From: DAOOVD01 sp035369845
GTDB taxonomy: Bacteria; Bacillota; Desulfotomaculia; Desulfotomaculales; Pelotomaculaceae
Assembly (NCBI GenBank): GCA_035369845.1
Contig: DAOOVD010000026.1
Span: forward strand, 1-36,640
DNA: 36,640 nucleotides
Reading direction: 5' to 3'
Under the pieces are notes generated by a model that saw only the letters and a program-made list of their open reading frames with translations, did no database searches and had not been told where the DNA came from. Position 1 is the stretch's first letter, and each line of letters begins with the position of its first letter. The translations under genes were made by a program, and so were the position numbers. Below, piece by piece: positions 8,247 to 15,563 of the stretch.

Positions 8247-9032
8247 ATGCCCGAATATTCTCCTTTTGAAATGATAGCGTTTACTGGTTCAAGAGTTCTC
8301 GAGGATAATAAAATCGTGTTTGTGGGTACCGGCCTGCCGATCATCGCGGCAATGCACGCCCAGCTCACGCACGCGCCCAACCTGTACATGATTTACGAAG
8401 CCGGATCGCTGGCGCCCATACTGGAGATTGGCATGCCTCTGTCTGTCGGTGACACCAGGGCGGCCCGCAAGGCCTGTTACCTCAAAGGGCTGTGCGCCGT
8501 GTTCGAGCTGACCCAGAGGGGATTTGCCGACTACGCTTTCATCGGGGGCGCCCAGGTGGATATGTACGGCAATATCTGTTCCACAATTGAGGGCCACAAT
8601 TACGACAAACCCGGCATCAGGTTCCCCGGAAGCGGCGGCGCCGGCGCAATGGCGGCAAATTGCGAGAAGACGATCGCCATCATGGCGCTGGAGAAAAGAA
8701 GATTTGTCAAGAAACTGGACTTCGTAACCAGTATCGGTTTCGGCGACGGATCTCCGGACTACCGGGAAAAAGCCGGTGTCATGGGTTCGGGTCCGTACAG
8801 GATCATCACCAACCAGGCGCTGTTCGGATTCGACGAAGAAACCAGGAGGATGAAGCTTTTGGAAGTCAGGCCGGGAGTTACGCCGGAACAGATTCAGGAA
8901 CTTGTTGACTTTGAATTGATTATCCCGTCGGATATCAAGGAGATGGCCGAGCCTACCGAAGAAGACCTGAGACTGCTGAGGGACGTCATCGACAAGGAAG
9001 GCTACTTCCTGAAGAGGGTAATCAAGAAGTAG
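8247..9032 (+). CDS. CoA-transferase family I, beta subunit (GctB-like), copy 2
   Basis: A 261-residue beta subunit with the presumed catalytic Glu51 in IYEAGSLAP, the position where family I beta subunits carry the CoA-thioester glutamate. GTGLPIIAAMHAQLTH, MPLSVGDTRAARKA, GFADYAFIGGAQVDMYGN, and RFPGSGGAGAMA match copy 1. AAGGAGG lies nine bases before ATG. The last ~60 residues (LFGFDEETRRMKLLEV onward) are conserved with copy 1, so the gene is full length. A strong terminator lies 120 bp downstream. Confidence 0.87.
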   Translation: MPEYSPFEMIAFTGSRVLEDNKIVFVGTGLPIIAAMHAQLTHAPNLYMIYEAGSLAPILEIGMPLSVGDTRAARKACYLKGLCAVFELTQRGFADYAFIGGAQVDMYGNICSTIEGHNYDKPGIRFPGSGGAGAMAANCEKTIAIMALEKRRFVKKLDFVTSIGFGDGSPDYREKAGVMGSGPYRIITNQALFGFDEETRRMKLLEVRPGVTPEQIQELVDFELIIPSDIKEMAEPTEEDLRLLRDVIDKEGYFLKRVIKK

Positions 9033-9149
9033 AATCAATGCAGAAATGTATACGGGCAATGAATGGAGGTGGTTGTTCAGGCTTGAGCCTGAAATAACGA
9101 AAACAGTTCTTATTATAAAGTTTTGGTGATGAATTACCCCCTCTCACCT

Positions 9150-9176
9150 GCGCCTTGGCAAAAGGCGCCTTTTTTT
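9150..9176 (+). terminator. Rho-independent terminator of CoA-transferase operon 2
   Basis: GCGCCTT-GGCAA-AAGGCGC, a 7-bp GC-rich stem, is followed immediately by CTTTTTTTT. Confidence 0.88.
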
Positions 9177-9290
9177 CGGACGTCCGTGTCCGCGCCCCCG
9201 GTTTCGCAGCCTCGCTGCACGAAAGTCTTGCTTTAGGCGCTTTCGCAATGTCGTTCGCTGCTGACAAAGGCGCTGCCTATGCATGAAGTT

Positions 9291-9357
9291 GTTGACAAAG
9301 ACCTTGAGGTTGAAATGCTCGCTCGCTTCCTTCAACCCCAAGGTCCCGGACGGTTTG
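9291..9357. repeat. Dispersed intergenic repeat, inverted pair
   Basis: The left half, GACAAAG-ACCTTGAGGTTGAA, matches the copy at 22199. The right half, CTTCCTTCAACCCCAAGG followed by TCCCGGAC and GGTTTG, matches the copies at 19973 and 29616. The two halves are imperfect inverted repeats of each other (ACCTTGAGGTTGAA against TTCAACCCCAAGGT) and could form a large hairpin. The 379 bp between the two flanking genes holds only this repeat, the terminator at 9150 and the hairpin at 9367. Confidence 0.65.
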
Positions 9358-9366
9358 TCAGTATGG

Positions 9367-9387
9367 GGCTGACTTTTCAAGTCAGCC
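9367..9387 (-). terminator. Hairpin after the response-regulator gene
   Basis: GGCTGACTT-TTC-AAGTCAGCC, a perfect 9-bp stem, lies 24 bp beyond the stop codon. No T run follows on the minus strand, so it may be a 3'-end stabiliser rather than an efficient terminator. Confidence 0.45.
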
Positions 9388-9411
9388 ACCCTGTTTCGTT
9401 GGTGTTTTGGT

Positions 9412-10083
9412 TCAGCCGGATTCGATGAAGTTTTCCTGCACGGCCAGAACGGCCGCCTGAGTGCGGTCGTTTACGTTCAATTTCATTAAAATGCTGCTCA
9501 CGTGAGCTTTTACCGTGCGCAGCGTGATCTGCAGCTTTGAGGCGATCTCCTTGTTGCTCAGGCCGTTCACGATCAATCTCAGCACTTCCTTTTCACGGGC
9601 GGTCAGCAGGGAGTGATCCTTTGGCTGCTGGCGGACGGGAGTGCCCTGCACCAGGTTGACCAGAAGCTCGTTGGCGATGGCGGTATCTACGAAATACCGT
9701 CCTTCCGCGACTCCTTCGACGATTTCCAGCAGTTGTTCGGGCGAACTGTCTTTGAGTACGTATGCGGAACACCCTTCCCGGATGGCCTGGATGACTTTTT
9801 CGTGCTGGTTGTGGACGGTCAGGATAATTACCTGGATTTCCGGATGTTTTGCTTTGATGATCTTTAGAGCCTGGATGCCGTCCGTTTTGGGCATGTTTAC
9901 ATCCATTAAAACCATGGTCGGGTTCAGGTGCTCTACCGCTTTTACCGCTTCCTCGCCGTTGGCCGCCTCGCCTACGACGGTAATGTTGTTCAGTTCGAAC
10001 AGCGTCCGCAGGCTCCTGCGAACGAGCGGGTCGTCGTCGACTATCAACATCTGGATGTCATTTAGCAATATTTGGACTGTCAT
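9412..10083 (-). CDS. NarL/FixJ-family response regulator
   Basis: A 223-residue two-domain regulator. The receiver domain (about 12-130) has the acidic pocket VDDD (15-18), phospho-acceptor Asp61 in VLMDVNMPK, and the late Lys in VLKDSSPEQ. The LuxR/GerE helix-turn-helix (about 155-215) reads LTAREKEVLRLIVNGLSNKE and then TLRTVKAHVSSILMKL. The start chosen has GGGGTG upstream and overlaps the kinase stop by 26 bp, indicating translational coupling; a later ATG inside the receiver lacks a ribosome binding site. It is partner to the kinase encoded just upstream. Targets are unknown. Confidence 0.9.
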   Translation of the reverse strand: MTVQILLNDIQMLIVDDDPLVRRSLRTLFELNNITVVGEAANGEEAVKAVEHLNPTMVLMDVNMPKTDGIQALKIIKAKHPEIQVIILTVHNQHEKVIQAIREGCSAYVLKDSSPEQLLEIVEGVAEGRYFVDTAIANELLVNLVQGTPVRQQPKDHSLLTAREKEVLRLIVNGLSNKEIASKLQITLRTVKAHVSSILMKLNVNDRTQAAVLAVQENFIESG

Positions 10084-11371
10084 GAGAACACCCCGCAGCA
10101 GAATTATAAACAGGTATGGTAACAGTGAACTTGGTTCCCCAGCCGATTTCACTCTCGACTTCAATCGAGCCTTTATGAGCCTCGATATCTTTTTTGGCTA
10201 TGGCAAGACCGAGGCCGGTGCCGCTCTGCTTTGTGGTAAAAAAAGGTTCGAATATTTTTTGTCTTATTTCCGGAGGGATGCCGCTGCCCCAATCTTCAAC
10301 GGTCACGAAAACCCGGTCAAAAGAGTGATCGCTGGTCACCCTGATGGCGCCGCCGTTGCTGGTGGCCGAAATTGCGTTGGCGATAAGGTTTCTGAAAACC
10401 CCCTTCATTTTTTCGCTGTCCGCCAGAACTGAAGGGATGGGCTTGTTTAAAGAAGTTTCAATAATTAAATTGTCTTTATGCTGTTTTTTGAATTCGCTTA
10501 CGACTTCCCTTAGAAGTTCGTTTATATCGACTTCCTTTATCATCAGGTTGGTATCGGTGGAGAAATGAAGAAGATCCTCCATAGTGCGGCTGACCCGGTC
10601 CATAGCTTCTTTGATGATTTCCAGGTCGTCATGAAAATCCATTTTCCAGGAAGACTTTTTTTCTATTGAATACAGGGACAGTCTCATTGAAGTAAGGGGA
10701 TTTTTAACCTCGTGGGCGATGATCGCGGCCGCCCGGCCAAGGGAGGCCAGTCTCTCCGCCTGTTTTACCTTTTGTTCCAGGATGTTTATGATCAGATCTT
10801 TTTCTTTCAGGCCTTTTTCGTAGGTCAGGGCGTTTTTTACGGCAATTCCGATTTGATTGGCAACCAGTTCGAGCATCTTGAGGTCCCTCGCGCTGAAGTC
10901 CTGACGGCTTTCAGGGCGGGAAACCTGAACAGTCCCGATAAAATTGCCTTCAATAAGTATGGGTGCGCCCATACTGTAAAGAATTCCTTCCCGTCTCAAA
11001 AAATTTTGAAAGAACTGCGTCTTCTTAATTTCCTCCACTGTGTAAATGTCGGTGGAGCGCCAGCCGGTTTTGGTTTTAAGCTGTTGTTTGAAAAGAAAGT
11101 CGCTGGCCAGGTTTTCAGTCAGGAATTTGATCAGCCTGTCGGAGAGACCGATGTTCGATTGTATGGTTACCTTCCCGGTAGTTTCCTGGTAGAAAAAAAG
11201 GCAGCTTTTTTTGTGAGGAATGAGTTTCGGCAGGTAAGAGTGGACTGTTTGCAGCATTTCGTCCAGGTCGAGATTGGAGTTGACTATCCGGCTGATCTCC
11301 ATCAATATCTGAAGTTCATCGACAGAAAGATCTTTTTTCATATCCCTCCGGCTTGTTTTATTAACCGCCAT
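10058..11371 (-). CDS. Cytosolic GAF-domain sensor histidine kinase
   Basis: A 437-residue kinase without membrane segments. An N-terminal GAF domain (about 20-185) precedes a coiled linker. The HisKA domain contains His220 in AHEVKNPLTS, and the ATPase domain has the N box (N328, N332), DWGSG (360-364), FEPFFTT, and GTGLGLA (384-390). It should autophosphorylate in response to a small molecule or redox signal sensed by the GAF domain and pass phosphate to the overlapping NarL-type regulator. The frame is open to 11437, but the ATG used follows AAGGGAG; another ATG ten codons on has its GGAGGG too close. A divergent gamma-carbonic anhydrase lies upstream. Confidence 0.9.
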   Translation of the reverse strand: MAVNKTSRRDMKKDLSVDELQILMEISRIVNSNLDLDEMLQTVHSYLPKLIPHKKSCLFFYQETTGKVTIQSNIGLSDRLIKFLTENLASDFLFKQQLKTKTGWRSTDIYTVEEIKKTQFFQNFLRREGILYSMGAPILIEGNFIGTVQVSRPESRQDFSARDLKMLELVANQIGIAVKNALTYEKGLKEKDLIINILEQKVKQAERLASLGRAAAIIAHEVKNPLTSMRLSLYSIEKKSSWKMDFHDDLEIIKEAMDRVSRTMEDLLHFSTDTNLMIKEVDINELLREVVSEFKKQHKDNLIIETSLNKPIPSVLADSEKMKGVFRNLIANAISATSNGGAIRVTSDHSFDRVFVTVEDWGSGIPPEIRQKIFEPFFTTKQSGTGLGLAIAKKDIEAHKGSIEVESEIGWGTKFTVTIPVYNSAAGCSHDSPNIAK

Positions 11372-11461
11372 GCCTTTCTCCCTTCCTGTTTTTTTAGGGA
11401 AAGAGGGCCAACAGAAAGTCTGTACGTGCGAACGCAAATTTCATTGGACTTTACCTAAAAA

Positions 11462-11470
11462 ATTATATCA
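11462..11470 (-). promoter_or_regulatory. Extended -10 promoter element for the kinase operon
   Basis: Read on the minus strand the bases are TGATATAAT, an extended -10 (TGn-TATAAT), about 90 bp before the kinase start codon. The matching -35 is weak. Confidence 0.45.
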
Positions 11471-11572
11471 CTATCTTATTGAAAATTACAACGTTTAGAA
11501 ATAATTTGACAATTGGAGAATCGCGTTCTGTTGTCAAGGAGGCGGGACGTGACAAGTTTCTTTTGGAAAAAC

Positions 11573-11601
11573 TTGATTAAAAATAATTTTAAAGAGATAA
11601 T
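11573..11601 (+). promoter_or_regulatory. Sigma-A-type promoter for the gamma-carbonic anhydrase gene
   Basis: TTGATT, 17 bp, then GATAAT. The predicted start is about 28 bp before the TTG start codon, leaving room for the GGAGGAGAGGTG ribosome binding site. Confidence 0.6.
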
Positions 11602-11635
11602 GATATAAGCAAAAAAGCGGAGGAGAGGTGTCCAA

Positions 11636-12157
11636 TTGATTTACACGGTAGACGGGTTTGAGCCTTTGATTGATCCGACAGCGTTTATAGCGCCGGGCGC
11701 GGTGGTCGTCGGCAGGGTCGAGATAGGGCCTTGTACCGGCATATGGTACAATTCCGTAGTACGGGGAGACGTAGACACCGTAAAAATTGGGGCGAACACG
11801 AGCATTCAAGACGGCTCGATACTGCACGAACATGCGGGTTTTCCCCTGTACGTCGGTAACCGGGTGACGGTGGGTCACCGGGTTTTGTTGCATGGGTGCA
11901 CTGTCGAGGACGGAGCGTACATCGGGATGGGCTCGATAGTTTTAAACGGCGCCCGGATTGGTTCCGGCGCCGTTTTGGGCGCCGGTTCCCTTGTTTTGCA
12001 GGGACAGGAGATACCTCCCGGGATGCTGGCCTTCGGCGCCCCGGCCAGGGTTATCAGGCCTGTGGGGGATGAGGAACGCCATAAGTTTACCGGAGCGGTC
12101 GGAAGGTACCTGAAAATGATGGACATGCACAGCAGGCTTGCCCGGGAGGGTTTTTAA
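11636..12157 (+). CDS. Gamma-class carbonic anhydrase family protein
   Basis: A 173-residue left-handed beta-helix protein of hexapeptide repeats. Candidate metal ligands are His64 or His66 in LHEHAG, His81 and His86 in VGHRVLLHGC. The Arg43-Asp45 and Gln58-Asp59 pairs conserved in the Cam/CamH/YrdA family are present. The founding member hydrates CO2, but many short members such as this one have unproven activity and may bind other small ligands. The start is TTG, set by a strong GGAGGAGAGGTG and by the MIYTVDG N-terminus normal for the family. It stands alone and converges with the phosphate-transporter gene five bases downstream. Confidence 0.88.
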   Translation: MIYTVDGFEPLIDPTAFIAPGAVVVGRVEIGPCTGIWYNSVVRGDVDTVKIGANTSIQDGSILHEHAGFPLYVGNRVTVGHRVLLHGCTVEDGAYIGMGSIVLNGARIGSGAVLGAGSLVLQGQEIPPGMLAFGAPARVIRPVGDEERHKFTGAVGRYLKMMDMHSRLAREGF

Positions 12158-12162
12158 AACCG

Positions 12163-13164
12163 CTATAAAAAAAGAGAAGTGATAAAAAACGTTATGCCGG
12201 CGAATATCGCCGTTACCGGCAGCGTTACCATCCACGCCACCACCATTTTCTCGGCAGTGTCCCACCTGACGGCGGAAACGCGCTTGGCCGAACCGACCCC
12301 CATGATTGAAGACGAGATGACATGGGTGGTGCTCACGGGCAATTTCAGCAGCGTGGCCATGATGATTACCAGCGCCGATGAAAAGTCGGAGCTGAAGCCG
12401 CTTGCAGGCTCGAGTTTTATGATCCTTGAGCCGACGGTTTTGATGATTTTCCATCCTCCCATGGATGTTCCGAGCGCCATGGCGAAAGCGCAAAGCGCCT
12501 TCACCCAGAAAGGCACCTCCAGGCTATGCTGAAAACCGCCCGCTACCAGCGCAAATGTTATTATTCCCATGGATTTTTGAGCGTCGTTGGTGCCGTGGCT
12601 GAAGGACTGCCAGGCGGCTGTAAAAATCTGGAGAAAACGGAAGCCCCGGTTCAGCCTGGACGGGTGTGCGTTCATAAAGGCAATGTTGATCAGTGTCATG
12701 AATATGAAACCAGCAGTGAAAGCCACCACCGGCGAGAGTATCAAGGCTTCGATGATCGTCAGAAATCCTTTGAAATTCACCGCGCCCAGACCGGCTGAAG
12801 TTATCACGGCTCCGGTCAGGGAACCTATCAAGGCGTGGGAAGAACTGCTGGGAATCCCGTAATACCAGGTTATCAGGTTCCAGGCGATGGCGGCCGTCAG
12901 GGCGGCCGCCACGACATAAAGGCCGTTATCCAGTTTGAGGGGGTCCGCTATTTTTCCGCCGATGGTTTTTGCCACCCCGGTAAAAGTCATGGCGCCGACG
13001 AGGTTCATGGCCGCAGAAAGGACAATGGCCACCCTTGGCGGCATGGCCTTTGTTGAAATCGAGGTGGCGATGGAGTTGGCCGTGTCGTGAAAGCCGTTTA
13101 TGAAGTCGAAAGACAGGGCCAGGAGCACGACAAAAGCAATGAGCAGTGTTGCCGGTTCAAGCAT
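12163..13164 (-). CDS. pit: PiT-family inorganic phosphate transporter
   Basis: A 333-residue membrane protein with about ten hydrophobic segments. The two PiT signatures are visible: FDFINGFHDTANSIATSIST near the N-terminus, and SFSHGTNDAQKSMGIITFA in the second half, each carrying the paired polar residues thought to bind phosphate and cation. It imports phosphate or metal phosphate driven by an ion gradient. GAGGAG precedes the ATG; the longer open frame upstream would run into the DUF47 gene. Ten bases separate it from that gene, a very common PiT-DUF47 operon. Confidence 0.92.
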   Translation of the reverse strand: MLEPATLLIAFVVLLALSFDFINGFHDTANSIATSISTKAMPPRVAIVLSAAMNLVGAMTFTGVAKTIGGKIADPLKLDNGLYVVAAALTAAIAWNLITWYYGIPSSSSHALIGSLTGAVITSAGLGAVNFKGFLTIIEALILSPVVAFTAGFIFMTLINIAFMNAHPSRLNRGFRFLQIFTAAWQSFSHGTNDAQKSMGIITFALVAGGFQHSLEVPFWVKALCAFAMALGTSMGGWKIIKTVGSRIIKLEPASGFSSDFSSALVIIMATLLKLPVSTTHVISSSIMGVGSAKRVSAVRWDTAEKMVVAWMVTLPVTAIFAGITFFITSLFL

Positions 13165-13174
13165 ATTAGTCTCC

Positions 13175-13792
13175 TCAAGAGTTCCGCATAATGATGCCTT
13201 CGAGGATGTTGGACACGTCTTCACAGGCGTCCGAAACCGCTTCCATCATGCTGTAAACTTCTTTTCTCTTAATCAGCTCAACCGGATCCTTGCACGTGGA
13301 AAAAAGCGTCTTCAAACTGTCCCTGAACAGATCGTCCGCAACATTTTCGAGGTCGTTGATTTTGTGGTTGTGTTTGACGACTTCTTTAAGCTTTTTCTCA
13401 ACCAGGCAGTTTATCGCGTACACTATTTCCTGGGTGCACATTTCAATGTTTCGGGCGAACAGCTTCATATAATCGTCGGGCTCGTTGATGTTGAACAGCT
13501 CAAAGCTCCAGGCGCAGGCTTCGATCATGTCCAGCACGTCGTCCAGCTTGAAGGTCAGCCCGAGGATGTCTTCCCGGTCCAGGGGAGTGATAAAAGTTTT
13601 GTTCAAGGCGAGAATGATTTCGTGAGTATACTGATCGCCCATTGTTTCCACGTTTTTTATCTGCAGGGCGAACTCCTCGGCATTTTTGAGGTTGTGCATC
13701 TCTTCCCTGAAGATCTGCGAAGCCAGTTGTATGTTTTTGGCAACCAGTATAAAATATTCAAAAAAAATATCCGGCTTCCTTTGAAACAGCAT
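13175..13792 (-). CDS. DUF47 family protein (PhoU-like PiT partner)
   Basis: A 205-residue all-helical protein of the DUF47/PhoU-like family, with the typical N-terminus (FFEYFILVAKN), and acidic metal-binding-type helices such as DREDILGLTFKLDDVLDMIE and HNHKINDLENVADDLFRDSL. These proteins are found next to PiT transporters and are thought to regulate them. GGGAGG precedes the ATG, and the transporter gene follows immediately. Full length for the family. Confidence 0.9.
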   Translation of the reverse strand: MLFQRKPDIFFEYFILVAKNIQLASQIFREEMHNLKNAEEFALQIKNVETMGDQYTHEIILALNKTFITPLDREDILGLTFKLDDVLDMIEACAWSFELFNINEPDDYMKLFARNIEMCTQEIVYAINCLVEKKLKEVVKHNHKINDLENVADDLFRDSLKTLFSTCKDPVELIKRKEVYSMMEAVSDACEDVSNILEGIIMRNS

Positions 13793-13943
13793 GCGTTGAC
13801 CTCCCGGAGTAAAATAACCTTCTCTGGTATATTACCATACCTTTCGCCCCGTTAATGTTAAGAGTGTGTTAAATTTTACTTGTCTTGGCTTGCATTTTTT
13901 CCGTATTTGCGATAAAAAGGAAAAAAGGAAAAGGGAGAGAAAA

Positions 13944-14777
13944 ATGTCTTTCAGTTTCACGGAAATACTCTGGATAATATTCTTATTTATGGCTTTCCTG
14001 CCTGTTTTAAAGCAGCAGCGTCTGGAGGCCGTGAGGATGAGGCTGATCAGGCAAATTGAGGTCAGCCGCAAGTCACGGTTGATTACCCTGATTCACAGGC
14101 AGGAAATGATAAGCATTCTGGGCATTCCCATATCACGCTATATCAATATCGAGGATTCGGAAGCGGTTCTGCGCGCTATCCGGATGACGCCGGACGACAT
14201 GCCGATTGACCTGCTTCTGCATACCCCCGGGGGGCTGGTGCTTGCCTCCGAACAGATTGCGGGGGCTCTTCAAAAACACCCCGCCAAGGTTACCGTTTTT
14301 GTTCCTCACTACGCCATGTCGGGCGGTACGATGATAGCCCTGGCCGCCGACGAGATTGTCATGGACGAGAATGCGGTTCTCGGCCCGGTAGACCCCCAGT
14401 TGGGAGAATTCCCGGCGGTCTCCATTCTCGAAGTGGTTCGTCAGAAAGGAAGGGACAAAGTAGAGGATCGCACTCTGATGCTTGCGGAAATAGCTGAAAA
14501 GGCCGTTTCGCAGGTAAAGGACTTCGTTTATTATCTTCTGTCGGACAAGATGGAGGAAGAGAGGGCCAGGCAGCTTTCGGACGTACTTACAAGCGGGACC
14601 TGGACGCACGACTATCCCATTGACAGCGAACAGCTCAAAAAGATGGGGCTGCCCGTAACCGTAGGCATGATGAATGAAATTTACTACTTGATGGACCTCT
14701 ACCCGCAGCCGCCGCAACGACGGCCCTCTGTCCAGTTTATTCCCCTCCCTTACGGAAAGCGGGAGGGTGGAAAGTAA
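13944..14777 (+). CDS. Membrane-anchored ClpP-class serine protease (SDH proteinase family)
   Basis: A 277-residue protein with one N-terminal transmembrane helix (about 7-22) and a crotonase/ClpP-fold domain. The oxyanion region HTPGG (93-97) and the nucleophile Ser126 in AMSGGTMIALAADEIV are clear, followed by ENAVLGPVDPQLG, the arrangement of the SDH/SppA-like family (PF01972). It probably cleaves membrane or envelope proteins; substrates are unknown. AAGGGAG precedes the ATG; the upstream frame has no comparable site. Bases 14516-14642 of this gene, encoding DFVYYLLSDKM through SEQLKK, occur again without change 906 bp downstream. Confidence 0.87.
   Translation: MSFSFTEILWIIFLFMAFLPVLKQQRLEAVRMRLIRQIEVSRKSRLITLIHRQEMISILGIPISRYINIEDSEAVLRAIRMTPDDMPIDLLLHTPGGLVLASEQIAGALQKHPAKVTVFVPHYAMSGGTMIALAADEIVMDENAVLGPVDPQLGEFPAVSILEVVRQKGRDKVEDRTLMLAEIAEKAVSQVKDFVYYLLSDKMEEERARQLSDVLTSGTWTHDYPIDSEQLKKMGLPVTVGMMNEIYYLMDLYPQPPQRRPSVQFIPLPYGKREGGK
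14516..14642 (+). repeat. 127-bp direct repeat, copy 1 (inside the protease gene)
   Basis: Identical base for base to 15422-15548, offset 906 bp. This copy is in frame within an intact protease gene, so it is probably the source. Confidence 0.97.
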
Positions 14778-14796
14778 AGTTAACGCTGCATAAGTG

Positions 14797-15238
14797 GGCA
14801 GTGCTTTGTCAAAAGCGAACGATTTTGCGCAGCGACGGATATACCACCCGGCGCAGCGAGGGTAACCGGACTGCGGCGCGAAACCAGCGGGTTGCCGACG
14901 TTACTGCCTTGAGTATGAGAAACTTTGAGGTAAAAGGGCAACTCCAAGACTATCCTGCCGCCGCCTTTGCAACGGCGATAAGTGCAGCGACACAAAAGTT
15001 CTTGCAAATATCTCGCGTTTAATCTGTAACCCCGCTCAAACTTTTGTGTCAAAGCTGCACGCTTTTAAATCCTGCAAGTGCCGTTGCGGAGGGTTTGGCT
15101 CTTAGAGTAAAAAACATAAAAATAGTGTGTCCTGGCAAAAGTTTCAAGGTGCGCTCAAGCAGGCACTTGTCCGGTCCGCAGCAAGCCGCGGTGATGCCGG
15201 AGCGAAAGCCAATGAGTGAGCGGTGACAAAGCACTGCC
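14797..15238. repeat. Nested inverted-repeat element, about 442 bp
   Basis: The outer arms are GGCAGTGCTTTGTC (14797-14810) and its exact complement GACAAAGCACTGCC (15225-15238). Inside are GCAACGGC/GCCGTTGC (14969-14976, 15080-15087), GCAGC/GCTGC (14984-14988, 15054-15058), and GACACAAAAGTT/AACTTTTGTGTC (14989-15000, 15039-15050). All pairs are centred near 15018-15028, so the region can fold as one long broken hairpin. No convincing protein is encoded. It fills most of the 786 bp between the protease and deacetylase genes. It may be a miniature mobile element or a structured RNA. Confidence 0.7.
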
Positions 15239-15326
15239 ATAACAAGTAGGAGTTAGCGGTGACAAGACGCTGCAAAAAGGGCGTAAAGCAGGGCGTAAGG
15301 CATAAAAACGAAGGCAGCGCCTTCGT

Positions 15327-15374
15327 CCGGACTGCGGCCAAATTGTCCGGATCTTGAGGTTGAAGGAAGCGGGC
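15327..15374 (+). repeat. Dispersed intergenic repeat, full-length copy
   Basis: Starts CCGGACTGCGG, contains TTGTCCGGATCTTGAGGTTG, and ends AAGCGGGC. This is the best reference copy: its start matches 1600, and its core matches 19973, 29616, and 36610 in inverted or direct orientation. Confidence 0.7.
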
Positions 15375-15421
15375 GATATTGCGCAAGCGTCGTAAAGTGA
15401 ACCGGGCGATACGAGAGTGCG

Positions 15422-15548
15422 AAAGGACTTCGTTTATTATCTTCTGTCGGACAAGATGGAGGAAGAGAGGGCCAGGCAGCTTTCGGACGTACTTACAAGC
15501 GGGACCTGGACGCACGACTATCCCATTGACAGCGAACAGCTCAAAAAG
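15422..15548 (+). repeat. 127-bp direct repeat, copy 2 (upstream of the deacetylase gene)
   Basis: An exact copy of part of the protease gene. It is abruptly joined on the left to intergenic repeats and on the right to the GTTGGAGGTG ribosome binding site of the deacetylase gene. It stays in frame with the deacetylase, so the open frame extends upstream into it, but no translation start is apparent for that extension. Confidence 0.97.
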
Positions 15549-15563
15549 TTGGAGGTGTTTCTT

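Noticed and set aside
15417..15563. N-terminal extension of the deacetylase from an upstream GTG
   Set aside because: It consists of protease-gene sequence, has no ribosome binding site, and the TTG at 15564 has an ideal GGAGG.
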